Notes under the pieces: generated by a model
Told to the model about the DNA's origin: nothing
Database searches by the model: none
Seen by the model: the letters and a program-made list of their open reading frames with translations, nothing else
Position numbers and translations under genes: made by a program
Shown here: piece after piece, positions 60,407 through 64,000 of the stretch
Numbering within the stretch: position 1 is the stretch's first letter
Layout of the letters: each line of letters starts with the position of its first letter
NCBI GenBank assembly: GCA_036897445.1
Contig: JAYMTL010000031.1
Span: 1 to 64,000, forward strand
Origin: Pelargonium tetragonum
Lineage: Eukaryota; Streptophyta; Magnoliopsida; Geraniales; Geraniaceae
Direction of reading: 5' to 3'
DNA length: 64,000 nt

Positions 60407-60435
60407 GGCTCTAATTATTCTAATAATTGGAGGCC
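60407..60435. repeat. Hairpin with about 13 paired bases
   Basis: AATTATT (60413-60419) and AATAATT (60422-60428) form the inner stem. CTCT/GGAG (one wobble) and GG/CC extend it, with one bulged base. The 2-base loop would open by a pair in practice. Confidence 0.55.
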
Positions 60436-60940
60436 TCAAACTGATAACTCAGTAAAAAGTTTTTTTCTACTATATAATAGAGGTAAGAAATTTGTACTAG
60501 ATTTTTAACGAAACTGAGTTACCTTAGGCTGTATTATAAGGATGTTTATTAATCATTCCTAAACTATCTAATGGAAACTCTCTTCTTTGTTGAAAGCTTT
60601 CTAATGAGTATGAGTCAGCGTGACTTCGGTTTGAGACTATACATATTCAGATTGAGTTAGAGATCCCTTCTTCTTACTTTAAGAATTGACCAAGTCCGTG
60701 GAAAGGTGCTCTAAGTTCGGAGCCTCAATTGCCCTGGGTGGCAGAGAGATTTAGCCTTTTACTATGGTGTAAGATTATATTAGAATTCCTGAATTACAGG
60801 TTTTCAAGTCTTAAGTGGTAGGTCAAGAAGAAAGAAGTCAAGCAAGTACGTTATTAATAAGTTAATTCAAACGAAGAAAAATAGAATTGGTGGGGGTGCT
60901 CCTGTATAGCGTAAGTCACAGCCTATTCAGAATATCCTAG

Positions 60941-60990
60941 CAATAACCTCAGGTACCCCGCGGTCGGTAAGAGTAACCCCTAACCCAAAC
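60941..60990 (+). repeat. CGGTCGGTAA-module repeat, partial copy
   Basis: CAATAACCTCAGGTACCCCG is followed by CGGTCGGTAAGAGTAACCCC. GGTACC plus the CGGTCGGTAA box matches copy 1 at 179. CGGTCGGTAAGAGT matches the 9140 element. CAATAACCTC is a diverged form of CATTACCTC at the left end of that element. I do not see a clear AACGATAA box downstream. Confidence 0.55.
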
Positions 60991-63376
60991 TAGAAACCAT
61001 TCCTCTTTTTTGTTTAGCTTTCCAAAGTCAGTGAAGGGTATGATAATAGCTACAATTCTCGATCGTCAAGGCACTCTCCTAATAAGGAATATCTACCTTG
61101 TTTCCATTAATAACTCCTAATTCTTGCTTAACATACTTGCCAAAGAAATATCTCAGTCCTAAGAAAGATTCTCTATCCGGTTTATGTTATTCAGCTACCC
61201 CTGCGAATCCCATAAAGAATTAGAACAACTCCTTATAAAGGAATATTAAACAGAAAAATTTCCTTGTAAGGAGTTCTTGCAAAGAGGGATCGCTAGTCAT
61301 TTCACACCTTTAAGGATTTGGATTTAGGTGTAGCTCTGTTGTAGGCAACAAAAAACTTAGTATAGAAAGAGAAAGACTATGAGAATCTTTACCGGGGGCA
61401 TTCTATTTCAACTGCACTCAATAATATTGGATACCTTCTACGGTAGGGCTATTATACTTTCAGAACTAAGCTAGGGTTTTACCTTTTCTCGATTACCAAA
61501 TTGCAGTACCTAGCTTTATGTTCCAGCAGCAGCTTTTTAGTTTCTGATTTTAAAAATAGGGTAGATGCTTAGTTGTTTAATACTCATTAGTATTACTGCG
61601 AATTTCATTATTCTCAACCTTTTCAGGGAAGTACTACAACTCAACCAACACCTTACTCTGTGCCCCTTTAGTGTCAGTTCTATTCCAAGAGAGAACTCTA
61701 GGTTAGGTATCATAATAAAAAGAAGGGTGTTTTCTTTAGTAGAGTCTCAAAGGCCTCGCAAGCCGGCTAAGTAAATGAAATCCCCGGATTCCGAAAAGAA
61801 ACTACGTAGAGTTTATGGATCTTACAACTTGTTTATACCATATTTAAGAAGAAAACATTAGTTCATAATGAAAAAGAAAGTCTTAACTCAGGTGCTCCAC
61901 AGAGATACCCTGTTTTTGTACTTTCAACTTCCAAGATTATTTAGTTTTCTAATAGAATTTTGTATCTGAGTAATTAATCGTATAAATAGAAAGAGTACTC
62001 TAAAATTTGCTTCTAGTCTTGCAAATTCCCATCTCCCGCTTTTCTTTAATACCTAGACTGGGAATATACTATGTTTTATACAAGACTAACTAAAGATTTT
62101 TCACTTTTTATATTTACTAATGTAAGAGATAAATACTGGAAATTGACTTTTTATAAAATGCTCTCCAATGTAAAGTTATCCCTATTCCATGTAAATAACT
62201 CCTTTTTTAATAAGTTAGCAACTAAAGTGGCTCCTATTGCCTCGAACTCGTTTAAGAATCGGGTATTTCAGGGTGTTTGATATATGACTAAGCGGATAGT
62301 GTACTTCGTTTTTCGTTTACCGGGGTTTCTTGTTTTAAAGTTACCAATTAAGTACTGGACCCAGGCTCGAGTTTATAACAGTTTTATAGCAGTACAACTT
62401 CATTTTGGGACCACTGTAAACCATTAATTCAAAATATTAGTATAGAAAGAAAGGCAATCTACTCTGGATTCCCGATTATTATGTTATTTGTATACAGAAA
62501 GACATATAATAATAGAAATTTCTCACATCCTTTTGGAACCGGGGTTAGGTAGAAGGGCTCCCTTGAGACGGCACAGGTTATACGAAACTCTGTTTAATAA
62601 AAAAATTTCCCGAAACTAAATAGTGGACTGGGTCAACTAAGCTAAGTGAACACTTATACTAAGACTAAATAAAAATTTAATTAATAGTTTAAACAGAAGT
62701 AAAGGACACTGCAGAATTCAAAACTATCTTCTATTAATAGCGCTTGGAATCCGTGCATATGCCAAAGGTATTCCCAACACAGCATCTAGAGCCAGCCTCT
62801 CAACTTTTCAATATTTGAAGCAAGTTTTCTCGGGGAAAGTTGCCGGGCTATGGTGTCGTATATACTTACGCTATACTATAACGAAAAAGAGGATTTGCAT
62901 GATTTACTAAATTTATAAATGAATCGACATATTTGATACTAAAAGCCTTCTTTGTGGAGTAGTTTAACTGGGCTTTAAGTTATAAGTACTTAGTTATATT
63001 AAAGAAAGATCCAGGTAATTACAAGAAAGTAAAATAAAGTGATAGTGAGTTCTTACTTTTAATTCCGCATTTTTTGATATTTAATACGGGGTTGCCCTAG
63101 AACTTGTTTAGTATACTGGACCTTCTTATCACCTTGAAAGACCTTTTTTTAATCTTAAAAAAACTTGTAACTCATTTAACTTCCCACTGTATTGAGAATT
63201 ATATAAGGGATACTTATGTGTGTGAATTAAACTCAAAAAACTTACTTCATATTTGATTGAAGAACCGCTTTTATACTATGTAAATTATCTATGTAATGTT
63301 TAAAAAAGAAATAGAACTTCTTTAATTTCTACCAGTTTTTGTACAAGTATACAAGAAAGGAAGCTTCTTTATTTTG
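60991..63376. other. Gene-free AT-rich spacer
   Basis: A 69-codon plus-strand frame (62071-62280) starts with ATG. It has an organelle-like F/K/N/S-rich composition but no recognisable family and a length expected by chance. I would not call it a gene. Confidence 0.4.
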
Positions 63377-63449
63377 AGGTGTATAGCTCATGGTAGAGCA
63401 CCGGATTTTTAACTGAATGGCCGTAGGTTCAAGTTGCAAACCCTTTGTA
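63377..63449 (+). pseudogene. tRNA-Lys-like remnant (TTT)
   Basis: AGGTGTATAGCTCA, TGGTAGAGCA, a TTTTTAA loop with TTT at 63408-63410 and GTAGGTTCAAGT follow in order and spacing. They closely resemble plant mitochondrial-type tRNA-Lys(UUU), which begins GGGTGTATAGCTCAG. The 5' half (acceptor strand, D arm) is well kept. CCGGA and CTGAA of the anticodon stem do not pair. The T stem (TAGG against TGCA) and the 3' acceptor strand are also mismatched. It is most likely a pseudogene or a copy degraded on its 3' side. Function after RNA editing is conceivable but unsupported. Confidence 0.55.
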
Positions 63450-64000
63450 TAAAGCTGTAAAATTCACGAGATTTTTGAGAACTTTAGATTTACTTATATA
63501 GAAATATCTTTAGCTCATCCTTTGCAATTTTAGACTAAAAGCAAATGAAGAAAAAGGGGAGTCTATAAAATAAAAGAAATAATATACTCAACAGCTTATA
63601 CAGGAAATTGAGGTTGAATTTAATATATTTGTAGTGCTTCATTTAATGGTTAATTTGGATGACCCTCCCGTTTTTAACTATAATCAACTCAGTGATATTA
63701 AATTCTAACTCGTCTGCTTTTACTACAATTTTGGTTATCGACTACAATGGAAGTCCCTTTTACCATCTGATTGTCTTATTGAATTAATTGTTAGCACGTA
63801 AACGTAATATTCGAGTAAATTAGAAGTACCCCTGTAAAACTTTGTCACAGATCGTGCCCTCTGTATGCAGTAACACTATATATATCACGTACCCTCCCAC
63901 ACAGCCAAGCTTGTTAGAATATGCTGTATTCAGTTCTTTATCCGGGCTAAATTCCTTTTTATCGATTTAAATTCCCGGAGTTTCTCTGTATTGTTAGATA
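63450..64000. other. Gene-free AT-rich end of window
   Basis: No frame, RNA gene or notable repeat is seen. Confidence 0.45.

Larger units (their letters stand above)
58416..60940. other. Gene-free spacer, smoother texture
   Basis: This part has fewer homopolymers, especially at 59.2-60.2 kb. Two copies of TAGTTATAGT in tandem lie at 58927-58946. Frames of 63 and 69 codons are chance-length. GGTTCAATTC at about 59683 is T-loop-like without a tRNA. Confidence 0.4.

Noticed and set aside
62071-62280. 69-codon plus-strand frame with ATG and organelle-like F/K/N/S composition
   Set aside because: Composition mirrors the local AT content, the length fits chance and no family is recognisable.
1-64000. 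CRISPR array, plasmid origin or insertion sequence with transposase
   Set aside because: There are no regularly spaced direct repeats, no transposase-like frame and no iteron array.

Overview
This window looks like 64 kb of AT-rich DNA (roughly one third G+C by sampling lines) with no protein gene I can recognise. The longest six-frame open frame is 94 codons. About 29 frames reach 60 codons, close to what I estimate for random DNA of this composition. There is no operon-like gene packing, no rRNA core sequence, no CRISPR array and no recognisable transposase, reverse transcriptase, homing endonuclease or viral gene. The best fit is an intergenic stretch of a very large, repeat-littered eukaryotic organelle genome, probably mitochondrial. 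That is inference, resting mainly on tRNA-like remnants, dispersed short palindromes and short modular repeats. A eukaryotic nuclear intergenic region remains possible, and I cannot name the organism.

Two textures alternate. Most of the window (about 0.3-12, 13-16.5, 17-23.5, 24-33, 37-44, 45-48, 53.5-56 and 61.5-64 kb) is rich in short A/T runs and six-base palindromes such as GGATCC, GGGCCC, CCCGGG and AAGCTT. Set into it are smoother islands with few homopolymers and strong strand bias: about 12.2-12.6, 16.6-16.9, 23.6-23.9, 33.2-35.0, 35.8-36.9, 44.5-44.8, 49.2-53.4 and 57.5-58.4 kb. In the islands that I call low-T, sequences related to AAGAAGTCTAGCTCATAAGAAG recur.

The main find is a dispersed repeat system. 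A core, AGGTAATG(T/C)AATTAA(G), occurs eight times on both strands (9.1 twice, 24.7, 27.9, 36.4, 36.7, 47.8 and 57.6 kb), plus two looser copies. At 9140-9248 two copies face each other as 17-bp terminal inverted repeats around a compact 109-bp element. At 36420-36702 two copies bound an inverted pair of the opposite polarity. A second module, centred on CGGTCGGTAAGAG and followed 40-60 bp later by AACGATAA, adjoins the core at 9.14 and 36.69 kb. It recurs at 0.18 and 60.95 kb, always in the same orientation. A third, AAGACAGGTATA, recurs in several islands.

Several tRNA-like sequences are visible: Lys-like at 63.4 kb, and Asn-, His-, Gln- and Lys-like on the minus strand at 52.2-53.8 kb, with others at 34.6, 35.2 and 52.4 kb. 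They keep the D-loop and T-loop signatures, and in four or five cases the right internal spacing. Most have lost stem pairing, so they look like decayed copies. A sharp switch from G-rich to C-rich plus strand lies near 51.74 kb, just before the main tRNA-like cluster.
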